A DNA stretch of 64,000 bases, taken from NCBI RefSeq assembly GCF_000422545.1, contig NZ_KE383874.1, positions 181,214 to 245,213 on the forward strand, in the 5' to 3' direction. Source of the stretch: Desulfocurvibacter africanus subsp. africanus DSM 2603 (GTDB lineage: Bacteria > Desulfobacterota > Desulfovibrionia > Desulfovibrionales > Desulfovibrionaceae). Both the position numbers and the translations under genes were made by a program. How positions within the stretch are numbered: position 1 is the stretch's first letter; each line of letters opens with the position of its first letter. Under the pieces are notes generated by a model. It saw only the letters and a program-made list of their open reading frames with translations, was not told the origin of the DNA and did not search any database. Positions 47,272 to 55,668 of the stretch are shown here, one piece after another.

Positions 47272-47765
47272 TCAGCGCGCCGGAGCCCCTGGCAGAGGCG
47301 CATGACGTGGCCTCTTTCCAATCCGGGGAGCCCGCGCTCGACGAGTGGCTCCGCCGGCGTGCGCTCGCAAACCAGCGTAGCGGAGCTTCGCGGACCTATG
47401 TCGTCACGGACAATGTCCGCGTTGCCGGGTATTATGCCCTGGCTGTCGGAGCCGTTGTGGCGGCGGAAGCTCCGGGCAAGGTGCGCCGCAACATGCCGGA
47501 TATCATTCCCGTCATGGTCCTTGGCCGCCTGGCCGTGGATCAGACCTTCCAGGGCCGGGGGCTCGGCCTGGATCTCCTGCGCGACGCCGTGCTCAGAACG
47601 CTCCAGGCCGCGGACATCGCCGGCATCCGGGCGCTTCTGGTGCATGCCCTACATGAAAAAGCCGCCGGGTTCTATGCCCGCGCAGGCTTCCAGCCCTCCC
47701 CGCTCCGTCCGCTGACCTGCATGCTGCTCCTTGCCGACGCTCGCAAGGCTTTGGGGTTGATGTAG
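47268..47765 (+). CDS. GNAT toxin (TacT-type)
   Basis: 165 residues, GTG start overlapping the antitoxin stop. The GNAT fold carries the TacT landmarks FQSGEPALDEWLRRRALANQ, VVTDNVRVAGYYALAVGAVV, the acetyl-CoA loop QTFQGRGLGLDLLRDAV (R/Q-G-x-G-x-G/L), and the catalytic-type Tyr in AAGFYARAGFQPSP. TacT toxins acetylate aminoacyl-tRNA and stop translation. Complete. The second module of this type lies about 600 bases away, convergent. Confidence 0.9.
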   Translation: MISAPEPLAEAHDVASFQSGEPALDEWLRRRALANQRSGASRTYVVTDNVRVAGYYALAVGAVVAAEAPGKVRRNMPDIIPVMVLGRLAVDQTFQGRGLGLDLLRDAVLRTLQAADIAGIRALLVHALHEKAAGFYARAGFQPSPLRPLTCMLLLADARKALGLM

Positions 47766-47787
47766 GACTACCATCAGGAAGGAAACC

Positions 47788-48096
47788 ATGCATGACAGTA
47801 CCTCCCCCATTCATCCTGGTGAGATTCTGAGCGAAGAGTTTTTGAAGCCCTTGAGCATCAGCATGAACCAGCTCAGCCGGGATCTGAACATCTCGGTCCA
47901 GCGCGTAAGCCAGATCGTACGCGGCAGGCGCGCCATCACGACTGATACAGCCATGCGCCTTGCTGCCTACTTCAAGACCAGTCCGGAATTCTGGCTCAAC
48001 CTCCAGATGCGCTACGACCTTGAACAGGCCAAGGACTCCAACCTGGCCGATAAGATCCGCACGGAAGTCAGGCCCAGGCAGCAGCACTGCGCCTAG
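47788..48096 (+). CDS. HigA/VapI-type XRE antitoxin, orphan
   Basis: 102 residues. HigA signature PIHPGEILSEEFLKPLSISM, the HTH NQLSRDLNISVQRVSQIVRG, then RAITTDTAMRLAAYFKTSPE and FWLNLQMRYDLE. In complete modules a HigB toxin precedes it; here a GNAT toxin gene does, 23 bases upstream. The C-terminus (RPRQQHCA) and stop are read from the family 3 repeat, so the native end may be replaced. It may be orphan, or part of the neighbouring operon as a regulator. Confidence 0.85.
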   Translation: MHDSTSPIHPGEILSEEFLKPLSISMNQLSRDLNISVQRVSQIVRGRRAITTDTAMRLAAYFKTSPEFWLNLQMRYDLEQAKDSNLADKIRTEVRPRQQHCA

Positions 48097-48196
48097 GCCC
48101 GGCCGGAGCTGCAGAGCGCTCCCCCTAGATCTGCAAAGATGAGTAAAGACGAGCAGAGACGAGCAAAGCCGCCCAAGAGGCGGCTTTTTGTTGCGT
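48065..48196 (+). repeat. Family 3 element with terminator hairpin
   Basis: GGCAGCAGCACTGCGCCTAG, GGCCGGAGCTGCAGAGCGC, GACGAGCAGAGACGAGC, and hairpin GCCGCC-CAAGA-GGCGGC (48168-48184) plus TTTTT. It overlaps the 3' end of the HigA-like gene and would terminate it. Confidence 0.88.
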
Positions 48197-48345
48197 GGGC
48201 TCGTCGGCGCAGAACATGACAAACGGTAAGATCTATGCATGCGGGATGTCCCCAATGAATCCGCATCCGTGTGGTTTCATCGCCGCACGAAAGACTCGCC
48301 CCCCCGCCAGTTACATGCGGCGACGCATTCCCGAGCGCCCCTGCA

Positions 48346-49148
<803 letters not shown>

Positions 49149-49163
49149 GGCTTTTCTCCTCGT

Positions 49164-49204
49164 TGTACGCCTTCAAAACGTACATATTCCGGCTACTTTG
49201 TCAA
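49164..49204 (-). promoter_or_regulatory. Promoter and operator of the second DUF1778-GNAT module
   Basis: On the minus strand TTGACA (49204-49199), then a palindrome TGTACG-n9-CGTACA at 49184-49164 covering the expected -10 (TATGTA). The arrangement is typical of antitoxin autorepression. Confidence 0.65.
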
Positions 49205-49911
49205 CTCCTGCGGAGGGTATAGAGTGCAAGAAATGGAGATCACAGAGTTATTCCTATCAGGCGAAAAGGGAACTCTCTCCTCCGCTCCTTCTCGCCCGCT
49301 CTCACAACCTAAGGCCGTTCAATCATCCACGGCATCCTTACCACTTGGCTGCAGGTGCCGATCTTCACACGCAGGCTGCCAAATACAGTTTCGCCGCCGT
49401 GAATGCTTTAAAAGCCGAATGATCACCTTTCAAGACAAAGGACTGGCCCCACGGCCTTGCCCCTCTCCCTTCCTAAGTAATCATGAGATATACCGACCCA
49501 AGCTTGAAAGTTTTTTAAAAACGAGGGAATATATTTCAAAAGCTTCAACATGGACTTGGTCACAATTAAGCGCAGTATTAATCAGTCTTTATGTTCTTTA
49601 AATCGTGCAGGACTCAATAATTAAAAATTATAATTGTTTCGCTTGATACAATTTCCGTAGCTTCGCTATAGCAATAATTGAAAAACTCCTTAGATGGAAT
49701 GAGCAATTGGCACATTAATTTACTCATACAAGCCATAGACGTACTGAATCATATGAAGCCTTTCAGTAAGACATAGGTATATTTGAACGGGCAGTGGCCC
49801 ATTCAGTAGATATACAATCATAAGTCGTCTTTGAAGGGATAAATATAGCATTAGCAAGTGGCAGTGTTTTAATTTTTTATAGACAGTCTTTTTCTATTGA
49901 AAGAGAAGGCA
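49205..49911. other. Upstream region of the STAS-GHKL operon
   Basis: About 700 bases, strongly AT-rich from 49500 on, with no supported gene. At about 49435-49500 a stretch resembles the end of the phage decoration gene at 52294-52380 (shared CCCCACGGCC and GCCCCTCTCCC, then AATCAT-n-A-n-ATA-n-ACCG). The AT-rich part presumably holds the operon promoter; several TATA-like boxes make the choice uncertain. Confidence 0.45.
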
Positions 49912-51084
49912 ATGAAGAAGATATCGGAAGACAAAGTACTATACTATAAGAGACGTCAAGTTGCCAAGAAAAAGAAGGAGTCTATTGCCTCATCACGGAT
50001 AAAGCACAGAAAATACATGGACCGCGTTGTATACAGAGGCAACTTAAAACTTATAGAACTAAAACGAAAAAGAGATGATTTTATTGATAGACATTACAGT
50101 ACAAAAGTTTTTGATCAAAAAGAGATTACAATTCCAGTAGTTGGTGAATTTGGAATAGAAGAGAGCCAGCTGGCGTCATCTTTTTTTAACTATGCTGAGC
50201 AATTCATATCGAAACGTCCAGCGAAAATCGTTTTTGATCTTTCAAAGTGTACGCGTATGTGGCCATCAGCAATAACTTTGATATGCTCTTATGTGCAATG
50301 GGTAGAGTTGGTGACACGCAGGGCACAATCAGGACCAGAGATAGGCCAGATAGATTCATATGTTGCATCAGTCAACTCGTATCTACTGCATTGCGGCTTC
50401 TTTGATTATGTAGACTGCGACAGAAGAAACCTCCCAGAGGAAGGATTATATAAAGATTGTGATGTTGTCAAAATTCAAAGAGAGACGTCTAAATCCAACA
50501 TTAACAAAAAGAAAGATGAGATATCAAGTTTATTAAAGCTAAGTTCATCTTACACAAATGATGAGATAGAATTGTTTGGCGCAGTGTTAACAGAGGTAAT
50601 TAATAATGTCACTGAACATGGCATATCTCATAAAGATAAGGGCTGGTGGTTGTTGGCACAGCACCATCCAAAGCATCATATAATTTCTTTGTGCGTCGCC
50701 GACAATGGCATTGGAATAAAGAACTCTTTAGTTACTGGTCCACAAGGAGAGTATATAAAAACTAAATTGGCAGACACTAAGAACTGCGATTCTGATTACA
50801 TTGACTTTGCTATGGATGCAAATGTTAGTGGTGCTCTTGATGCTGCTACAAAAAAAAGAGGATGGGTGCGCAGACAGTTTCCTCGGGGTGCAAAACGGGG
50901 ACACGGATTGCAGACTATCCTTGAGTTTTGCACTATGTTAGGAATCCAATTGACTATTATCTCTGGCAACGGGTATATAATGTTCTCAGGTGTGGGCAAA
51001 AAAATTGCATGTGAAAGTTACGCTGGGAAAATTTTTGCTGGAACAATGTATCACCTAAGTATACCCACGAGCAGAGTTCAATAA
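49912..51084 (+). CDS. STAS-like domain fused to a GHKL (histidine-kinase-type) ATPase
   Basis: 390 residues from the ATG at 49912 (AGAGAAGG upstream; a TTG 15 bases earlier is possible). A basic N-terminus is followed by a STAS-like region (about 95-145: AKIVFDLSKCTRMWPSAITL). The C-terminal half is a GHKL ATPase: N-box LTEVINNVTEHG (Glu228, Asn232), G1 box DNGIGI (264-269), G2 box KRGHGLQTI (Gly330, Gly332). There is no phosphoacceptor His, so it resembles anti-sigma-factor kinases rather than a sensor kinase. First of three tightly packed, AT-rich genes. Function not known to me; context suggests defence. Confidence 0.8.
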   Translation: MKKISEDKVLYYKRRQVAKKKKESIASSRIKHRKYMDRVVYRGNLKLIELKRKRDDFIDRHYSTKVFDQKEITIPVVGEFGIEESQLASSFFNYAEQFISKRPAKIVFDLSKCTRMWPSAITLICSYVQWVELVTRRAQSGPEIGQIDSYVASVNSYLLHCGFFDYVDCDRRNLPEEGLYKDCDVVKIQRETSKSNINKKKDEISSLLKLSSSYTNDEIELFGAVLTEVINNVTEHGISHKDKGWWLLAQHHPKHHIISLCVADNGIGIKNSLVTGPQGEYIKTKLADTKNCDSDYIDFAMDANVSGALDAATKKRGWVRRQFPRGAKRGHGLQTILEFCTMLGIQLTIISGNGYIMFSGVGKKIACESYAGKIFAGTMYHLSIPTSRVQ

Positions 51085-51420
51085 ATGCGCACTATCAATG
51101 TCGCGAGCGACTTTTCATCCCGGCTAGATAATAGAAATGAACGCCAAGGTGATGGTCAGCATACGGCCATCGATTTTAGAAGACGTTATCTTGAACCTTT
51201 GGACAATGCAGAAGCCTGGAAAAATCTGAATGTTTTTATTGCATTGGACTTTAATGATGTCCTATCGTTGGGACCATCATTTGCGAACGAGGCTTTTGCA
51301 TACTTTACGAAGTACGCTAGACCAGAGTCCATAAGGAAAAAGATTCGATTTCTTAACATGTCTATTGTCAAGGCGATGATTCTCAACCAGGAATTGGAAA
51401 AGGGATATTCTAAGCGCTGA
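51085..51420 (+). CDS. STAS-like DUF4325 protein
   Basis: 111 residues. The start directly adjoins the previous stop (TAA ATG). The pattern VFIALDFNDVLSLGPSFANE followed by AFAYFTKY is the DUF4325 hallmark (conserved G-P/S-S-F-A/x-E-x-F). DUF4325 proteins are STAS-like and usually partner a GHKL ATPase, reminiscent of anti-anti-sigma factors. Here it should be the substrate or regulator of the STAS-GHKL protein encoded just upstream. Confidence 0.82.
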   Translation: MRTINVASDFSSRLDNRNERQGDGQHTAIDFRRRYLEPLDNAEAWKNLNVFIALDFNDVLSLGPSFANEAFAYFTKYARPESIRKKIRFLNMSIVKAMILNQELEKGYSKR

Positions 51421-51421
51421 C

Positions 51422-52084
51422 ATGAAATACAAGAGACCGATCGCTTTTTTGTTAGCTGGCTTTCTCTTGAGCATAGTTATCATTTACTTTATTGTACACC
51501 CGTTTTTCTTTGAGACATTTAGAAAAATATGCGTTCATAACCTATCCTCTCTTGAAGATGCTCGAAACTACTATGCAGTATTGGCATCTATTAGTAGCAC
51601 GGCCTTTTCTTTTTTTGGATTACTGCTTGGATATTACTATTTTGTATACAGACAGCGATATGATGAAAGAAAATGGATGAAGGAGAAATATAATAACAAT
51701 GTCGATGCATTAATATCTCTCATTGACAAAATTGATGACTCCGTTGACGAGTTGCTGGGGTTGATGGATAGCAAAAACCAAGATGCTATACGCCACAAGA
51801 TTAGACAGTCATTTGAAATCGCATCTGCCATACTTGAAAATTATCCAGGAAAAGGTAGTTTAGATAATCAACCTCTATTCGAAGCATATATTGCATTCTA
51901 TTCTTTTGTGGATAAGAACGTATATATTATGGAAGAGGATCTAAAGATGGGGTTTTCGAGAGATGTAATTGAGGATATCAAAGGATCTTTGAGGCCTCTT
52001 GTGACTAATGTTAGGCGTAATATATACCTTCATAGGCAGCAAAATGTAGAGTCGGTAAACGAAAAAATACCAATCTTATGGTAG
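51422..52084 (+). CDS. Two-helix membrane protein, third gene of the STAS-GHKL operon
   Basis: 220 residues, beginning 1 base after the DUF4325 stop. Two N-terminal membrane helices (about residues 7-29, PIAFLLAGFLLSIVIIYFIV, and 55-77, SISSTAFSFFGLLLGYYYFV) leave a long helical cytoplasmic domain (VDALISLIDKIDDSVDELLG). No enzyme motif. In candidate defence operons such a protein often acts as a membrane effector; here that is only inferred from position. AT-rich like its partners. Confidence 0.78.
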   Translation: MKYKRPIAFLLAGFLLSIVIIYFIVHPFFFETFRKICVHNLSSLEDARNYYAVLASISSTAFSFFGLLLGYYYFVYRQRYDERKWMKEKYNNNVDALISLIDKIDDSVDELLGLMDSKNQDAIRHKIRQSFEIASAILENYPGKGSLDNQPLFEAYIAFYSFVDKNVYIMEEDLKMGFSRDVIEDIKGSLRPLVTNVRRNIYLHRQQNVESVNEKIPILW

Positions 52085-52243
52085 GCTGTCTTTATTAAAT
52101 ATTTTATATAGTTTGATGCGTTGTTCCAAACCTGACTTCAAGAAGCCAAGGACGGCCATTTCGCTACAGAGAAGGAGCATGCCGCCTTCAAAGCCCGTGA
52201 GGGTATTTCCGCTTATGCCGACTAGAACCAATGTGCGCTGGCT

Positions 52244-52272
52244 CTCCACCCCGCGCCCGCGGGGATGGTCCG
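52244..52272 (+). repeat. Single type I-E CRISPR-repeat-like unit
   Basis: The core CCCCGCGCCCGCGGGGATGG followed by TCCG matches the palindromic plan of type I-E repeats (CCCCGCGC-n-CGCGGGGAT). Only one unit exists, with no second copy at spacer distance and no cas genes, so this is not an array. It may be a relic repeat or a chance GC palindrome. Confidence 0.3.
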
Positions 52273-52289
52273 CACCTGTCAGCCAAGTG

Positions 52290-52318
52290 CAAAAGGGCGG
52301 GACCCCACGGCCCCGCCC
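52290..52318 (-). terminator. Terminator of the phage head operon
   Basis: On the minus strand GGGCGGG (52318-52312), loop, CCCGCCC (52301-52295), then TTTT. It lies 34 bases after the decoration-like gene's stop. Near-identical to the katG terminator at 46679-46708. Confidence 0.65.
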
Positions 52319-52351
52319 CTCTCCCCTCCCTACTCAATCCCCTCCCCTCTT

Positions 52352-53092
52352 CTAATCAATCATCAAATACACCGCCCCACACTCCCCATCCACTCCAGCC
52401 GCAGCGTACTGCTTGCCCACGACAGGCATGGCCTGGGCGTAGTCGGCGGCTGCGTCGGCGTTGATCATGAGTGCGGCCAGGGCGCCGGGCACAGCCGCGA
52501 AGGTCAGCAGCGTGCCCACGGCTGGGGTTCCGGACGTGAGGCAGTTGGCTACGCCGGCGGTCTGCAGCCAGCAGTAGCAGTTGGCCGGGACGTCCACGAG
52601 CGGGACGCCTGCGGGCACGTTCTCTTGCACGCCCGAGGCGGCCACGTTGGCCCAGGGGCTCAGGATGAGGCTGGCCTTGGTCGCGCCGCCGGCTGCCAGG
52701 GCGACCGTGAGCGGCTCCTCCAGGGTCAGCATGGTCGTGCCGCTGGCCGGGCAGGCCGTGTTGCCGGCGATGACGTAGGCCTGGCCTGCGCCTGTGCCGG
52801 CGCTGACCATGAGCAGGCCGCCCTCGTACTGGTTTTCGGCCACGGGCGTGTTGCCCACGGTAAGGTTGACGTGCATGTCGCCGACAGCCGTGGCTGCCAC
52901 GGGCCTGCCCAGGTGGTCGACCACGGCGAGCGGGGCCTGGGCCATGTAGCCAGCGGTCAAAGCCGCGCCGGCCCTGGCATAGCGGAATGTGCGGCCCAAG
53001 GCGTCGATGCGCATGGCGCCGACCCGTTCGCGGGCGGTTTTGGAGGCCTCGCGCAGGCCCTGCGAGAAGGCGGTCTTGAGATTGCCGATCAT
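52352..53092 (-). CDS. Phage head decoration-like protein
   Basis: 246 residues, Ala/Gly-rich, predicted all-beta after a short helix (NLKTAFSQGLREASKTARER). Strand-rich repeats such as YEGGLLMVSAGTGAGQAYVI and TTMLTLEEPLTVALAAGG suit a capsid-surface or accessory head protein. It directly follows the major capsid gene (about 20 bases) and is the last gene of the head block. Family not firmly recognised; role from position. Confidence 0.65.
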   Translation of the reverse strand: MIGNLKTAFSQGLREASKTARERVGAMRIDALGRTFRYARAGAALTAGYMAQAPLAVVDHLGRPVAATAVGDMHVNLTVGNTPVAENQYEGGLLMVSAGTGAGQAYVIAGNTACPASGTTMLTLEEPLTVALAAGGATKASLILSPWANVAASGVQENVPAGVPLVDVPANCYCWLQTAGVANCLTSGTPAVGTLLTFAAVPGALAALMINADAAADYAQAMPVVGKQYAAAGVDGECGAVYLMID

Positions 53093-53113
53093 GTTGTGCT
53101 CCTTGCCTGCGCC

Positions 53114-54085
53114 TTAGGCCGCGCTCAGGTTGCTGCGGCCGATGTGGGCCTTGCGGTTGTTGCTGATCAGGTTGCCGTCCCACAGGATCTTCATGGAGCG
53201 GCCCTGGGCGCCGCTGGTCAGGTCCTTCCAGGGCGTGCGCGCAAAGTAGCCCTTGCGGTGAACGGCAAAGCCCACGTGCTTGGAGTTCAGGCAGAACAGG
53301 TGGCCGCTCGGCATGTAGTCGTCCACCGTGAGGGTCATGCCCTCGATGACCAGGTTCTGGAAACCGGCCTCGGCCGTGGGCTTGTCGCTGGTGAACCTTT
53401 GCTGGACCTGCAAGATACCGGCGATTTTGTCCCACAGAAGGTCCGTGGTCACGCCGATGTCCGGCTTCTTGCCCTTGACCTTGGCCGTGCGGCGCATCTC
53501 GCGGATGGTGTCCAGGCTGATGACGGCCGGCGTGGTCAGCAGCTTGCCCTCCCAGGGCTTGCTGCCGTCCTTGGCCACCACGCCGTTCTCGGTAAGCTCG
53601 CCGTAGGCCAGGTCCGCGTTCTCGTTGCACAAGGAAAGCAGGCCGGTCAGGTAGGGCGAGTTGTCGCCGCCCGCGGCATACAGCTGCTTGGCCACGGTGT
53701 CGCGGCAGGACTCCATGGCGTCCTCGATCTTGCTCTGCACGAGTTCGACCTCGGCCTCCTCGCCCGCGTTCTGCAGCTCGTCGGCGCGGTAGATGGTCGC
53801 GTTGCCAAAGGCGTGGCGCAGCTCGAAGTAGGCCGCGGTGATGTTCTGGCGCTCGTCCTCGCTCAACGTGTCGTTGCGCTGGTAGAAGCCGGCTTCGGCG
53901 CCGTCGTACTTGAGCGGCACCTTGACCTTGCGCCCGCCGCCGAACAGCTTCCACAAGCCCTTCTGCTGCTTCATGAGATACTGCATGAGCCAGGAGGTTT
54001 CGAAGTAGATGTCCGTGGCCTGCTTGCCGTCGGCAAGCAGGTAGTCGCGGGTGACGATTTCAAGTTCAGCATTGGAAAGAGGCAT
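53114..54085 (-). CDS. Phage major capsid protein
   Basis: 323 residues. The N-terminus (AELEIVTRDYLLADGKQATD, then YFETSWLMQYLMKQQKGLWK) is followed by a long helix with E-loop-like VKVPLKYDGAEAGFYQRNDT. The core has the HK97-fold look with TTPAVISLDTIREMRRTAKV and a C-terminal MKILWDGNLISNNRKAHIGR strand. It sits between the scaffold and decoration genes, where podoviruses encode their coat protein. I assign it by position and size rather than by a specific family. Confidence 0.8.
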   Translation of the reverse strand: MPLSNAELEIVTRDYLLADGKQATDIYFETSWLMQYLMKQQKGLWKLFGGGRKVKVPLKYDGAEAGFYQRNDTLSEDERQNITAAYFELRHAFGNATIYRADELQNAGEEAEVELVQSKIEDAMESCRDTVAKQLYAAGGDNSPYLTGLLSLCNENADLAYGELTENGVVAKDGSKPWEGKLLTTPAVISLDTIREMRRTAKVKGKKPDIGVTTDLLWDKIAGILQVQQRFTSDKPTAEAGFQNLVIEGMTLTVDDYMPSGHLFCLNSKHVGFAVHRKGYFARTPWKDLTSGAQGRSMKILWDGNLISNNRKAHIGRSNLSAA

Positions 54086-54103
54086 GCGTGCCCTCCGGGT
54101 TGG

Positions 54104-55063
54104 TTAGCCGCCGGCCTGGGCCCTCATGGCCCGCAGCCGCGCCGCGCCGACCGCGACCCGCCCGCCGTGCCGGGATGTATCCTGCAGCATGGCGTCCGGG
54201 TCGTAGCCGCTGCCGCGCGGCCCGGCGCCTAGGCTGGCCGCGGTCCGCTTGGCTTGGTTGTTCTTGGTGATGCGTTCCTCGGTTTCCCTGATGGCCTTGG
54301 CCACGGCCTGCTTGACGGCCTGCTCGGTCCCGGCCACGGCGCGAGCGTACTTGGTCGCGTAGTAGGCCGAGAGGGTGTCGTGCATGGGGTTGGCCTTGAA
54401 GGCCTGCTTGAAGTCGTCGGACCTGGCGATCTCGGCGAAGTCGGGGTTCTGGGACTTGAAGGACTGGTGGAGTTCGCCGACCCTGGCCTTCACGGCAATC
54501 TCCTGCTCCGCGACCTGCGCGCGCTCGCGCTCCTCATGTGCGCGGACCTCGCGCTCTGCTTGCCGCGCCTGGGCCAGGCTGATCTGGCCGGCTTCGAGCC
54601 TGCGGTCGATCTCGGCGTACCTGGCCGCGTAGTCCGGCGCCTGCCGGTTGCCCTGGCTTGCGCTCCGGCCGGCCTGGGCCTGCTGGTTCAGGTAGCTGAC
54701 CACCTTGTGATGCTCGTCCCGCAGGACTTTCAGTTCATCGCGCAGGGTGTTCTTCTCCCTGACCAGCTCCTGAAAGCGCGGGTGCCTGTCCAAACGGTCG
54801 AGCTTGTCCTGCTCCTCGGCCCCGGCCTTGGCTTGCGCCTCGGCCTTGTCCCCTGCAGCCTTGTCCCCGGCCTTGGCGTTGTCCCTGGCCTGCACGTCCT
54901 TGCCGTCACTTTCGGCCGCGCTATCCGCACCCTGGGTGTTTTGCGCCCCCTCGGGCGATGCGCCGTCGTCCTGGCCATCAGTGACTCCGGCAGGGTCGAT
55001 CACGGGAGACGAATCCGTGCCGTCGAACTCGGCGGGGCTTAGCGTCTGGGTATCCAAAGTCAT
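54104..55063 (-). CDS. Phage scaffolding-like protein
   Basis: 319 residues. An acidic, disordered N-terminus (Asp/Gly/Ala-rich, residues 1-85) leads into a long coiled coil (FQELVREKNTLRDELKVLRD, about 98-220) and a C-terminal basic helical end (TKNNQAKRTAASLGAG). This composition and its place immediately before the capsid gene are typical of scaffolding proteins that template procapsids. No protease motif. A 210-base gap with an element separates it from the upstream gene. Confidence 0.75.
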   Translation of the reverse strand: MTLDTQTLSPAEFDGTDSSPVIDPAGVTDGQDDGASPEGAQNTQGADSAAESDGKDVQARDNAKAGDKAAGDKAEAQAKAGAEEQDKLDRLDRHPRFQELVREKNTLRDELKVLRDEHHKVVSYLNQQAQAGRSASQGNRQAPDYAARYAEIDRRLEAGQISLAQARQAEREVRAHEERERAQVAEQEIAVKARVGELHQSFKSQNPDFAEIARSDDFKQAFKANPMHDTLSAYYATKYARAVAGTEQAVKQAVAKAIRETEERITKNNQAKRTAASLGAGPRGSGYDPDAMLQDTSRHGGRVAVGAARLRAMRAQAGG

Positions 55064-55131
55064 CGAAATGCTCCTGTGGTTAAGAGTTGGCCGGCAGGCC
55101 GCATGAATCGCGGCCGCAGAACTCCTGCTGC

Positions 55132-55276
55132 TAGGGCAGCTTGCGTTTGAACTGAGAGAGGGCGCTGCCTGCCAGGGCGGCTCGCCCCTCTCTCAGACTC
55201 TCTCCCGGCAGGGGCCCTGTCCGAGCAAGGGCTCCCTGCACCCCCATTTTTTCATTTTATTTGCAAGGTGCTGCTA
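55132..55276. repeat. Family 2-like element between two phage genes
   Basis: Left TAGGGCAGCTTGCGTTTGAA, right TTATTTGCAAGGTGCTGCTA, with GAGAGAGGGCG/CCCCTCTCTC pairing inside. Its right end supplies the TAG stop of the zinc-ribbon gene (55274-55276). Confidence 0.8.
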
Positions 55277-55666
55277 GAGCCTGCCGCTACGGCACTGCTC
55301 GAAGAACCTGCGCTTGCCTGCTTCCCTGAGCCTGGCCCGGTCGACTTTGGGCCTGCCCGGCTTCTCGCCGGACTCCACGGGCCGCAGCCCTTCGCCCTGC
55401 AGCCAGGCCTTGTAGTTGCCGCGCGTGGGGTCCTGGAGGAACTGGCGCACGTGCGGCGCGTTGCTGTCCTTGTCCACGACGTGCAGCACGTCGCGCAGCC
55501 AGGGCGCTTCCTCGCGCAGGATGCCTGCGCGGCCGAGGCTGATGACCTTGCGCAGCGTGCCGCCTTGGCACTCCTCGCAGGGCATGGACTCGGGGCAGGC
55601 GGAGATCGGAAAGAGCAGCTCGGCCTGGTGGCCGCAGGTTTGGCAGTGAAAATCGTACAGGGGCAT
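55274..55666 (-). CDS. FmdB-like zinc-ribbon protein in the phage operon
   Basis: 130 residues. MPLYDFHCQTCGHQAELLFP followed by MPCEECQGG gives the C-x-x-C...C-x-x-C zinc ribbon of FmdB-type regulatory proteins (Cys9, Cys12 and the CEEC pair near 33). The C-terminal half is unrelated and basic. It lies between portal and scaffold genes, an order I know from several podoviruses. Probably a small structural or regulatory protein. Stop codon is from an adjacent repeat element. Confidence 0.75.
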   Translation of the reverse strand: MPLYDFHCQTCGHQAELLFPISACPESMPCEECQGGTLRKVISLGRAGILREEAPWLRDVLHVVDKDSNAPHVRQFLQDPTRGNYKAWLQGEGLRPVESGEKPGRPKVDRARLREAGKRRFFEQCRSGRL

Positions 55667-55668
55667 GG

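Noticed and set aside
49224-49601. 125-codon frame upstream of the STAS-GHKL operon
   Set aside because: Ser/Pro/Arg-rich, crosses a change in base composition and a repeat-like stretch, no ribosome site.
52113-52240. Short plus-strand coding-like stretch (AKDGHFATEKEHAAFKARE) after the STAS-GHKL operon
   Set aside because: No start codon, preceded by a stop; perhaps a gene remnant, but too short to assign.
52244-52330. CRISPR array
   Set aside because: Only one repeat-like unit; no second repeat within spacer distance and no cas gene in the window.
52265-54232. 655-codon plus-strand frame opposite the capsid and decoration genes
   Set aside because: Shadow composition; conflicts with well-organised minus-strand phage genes.
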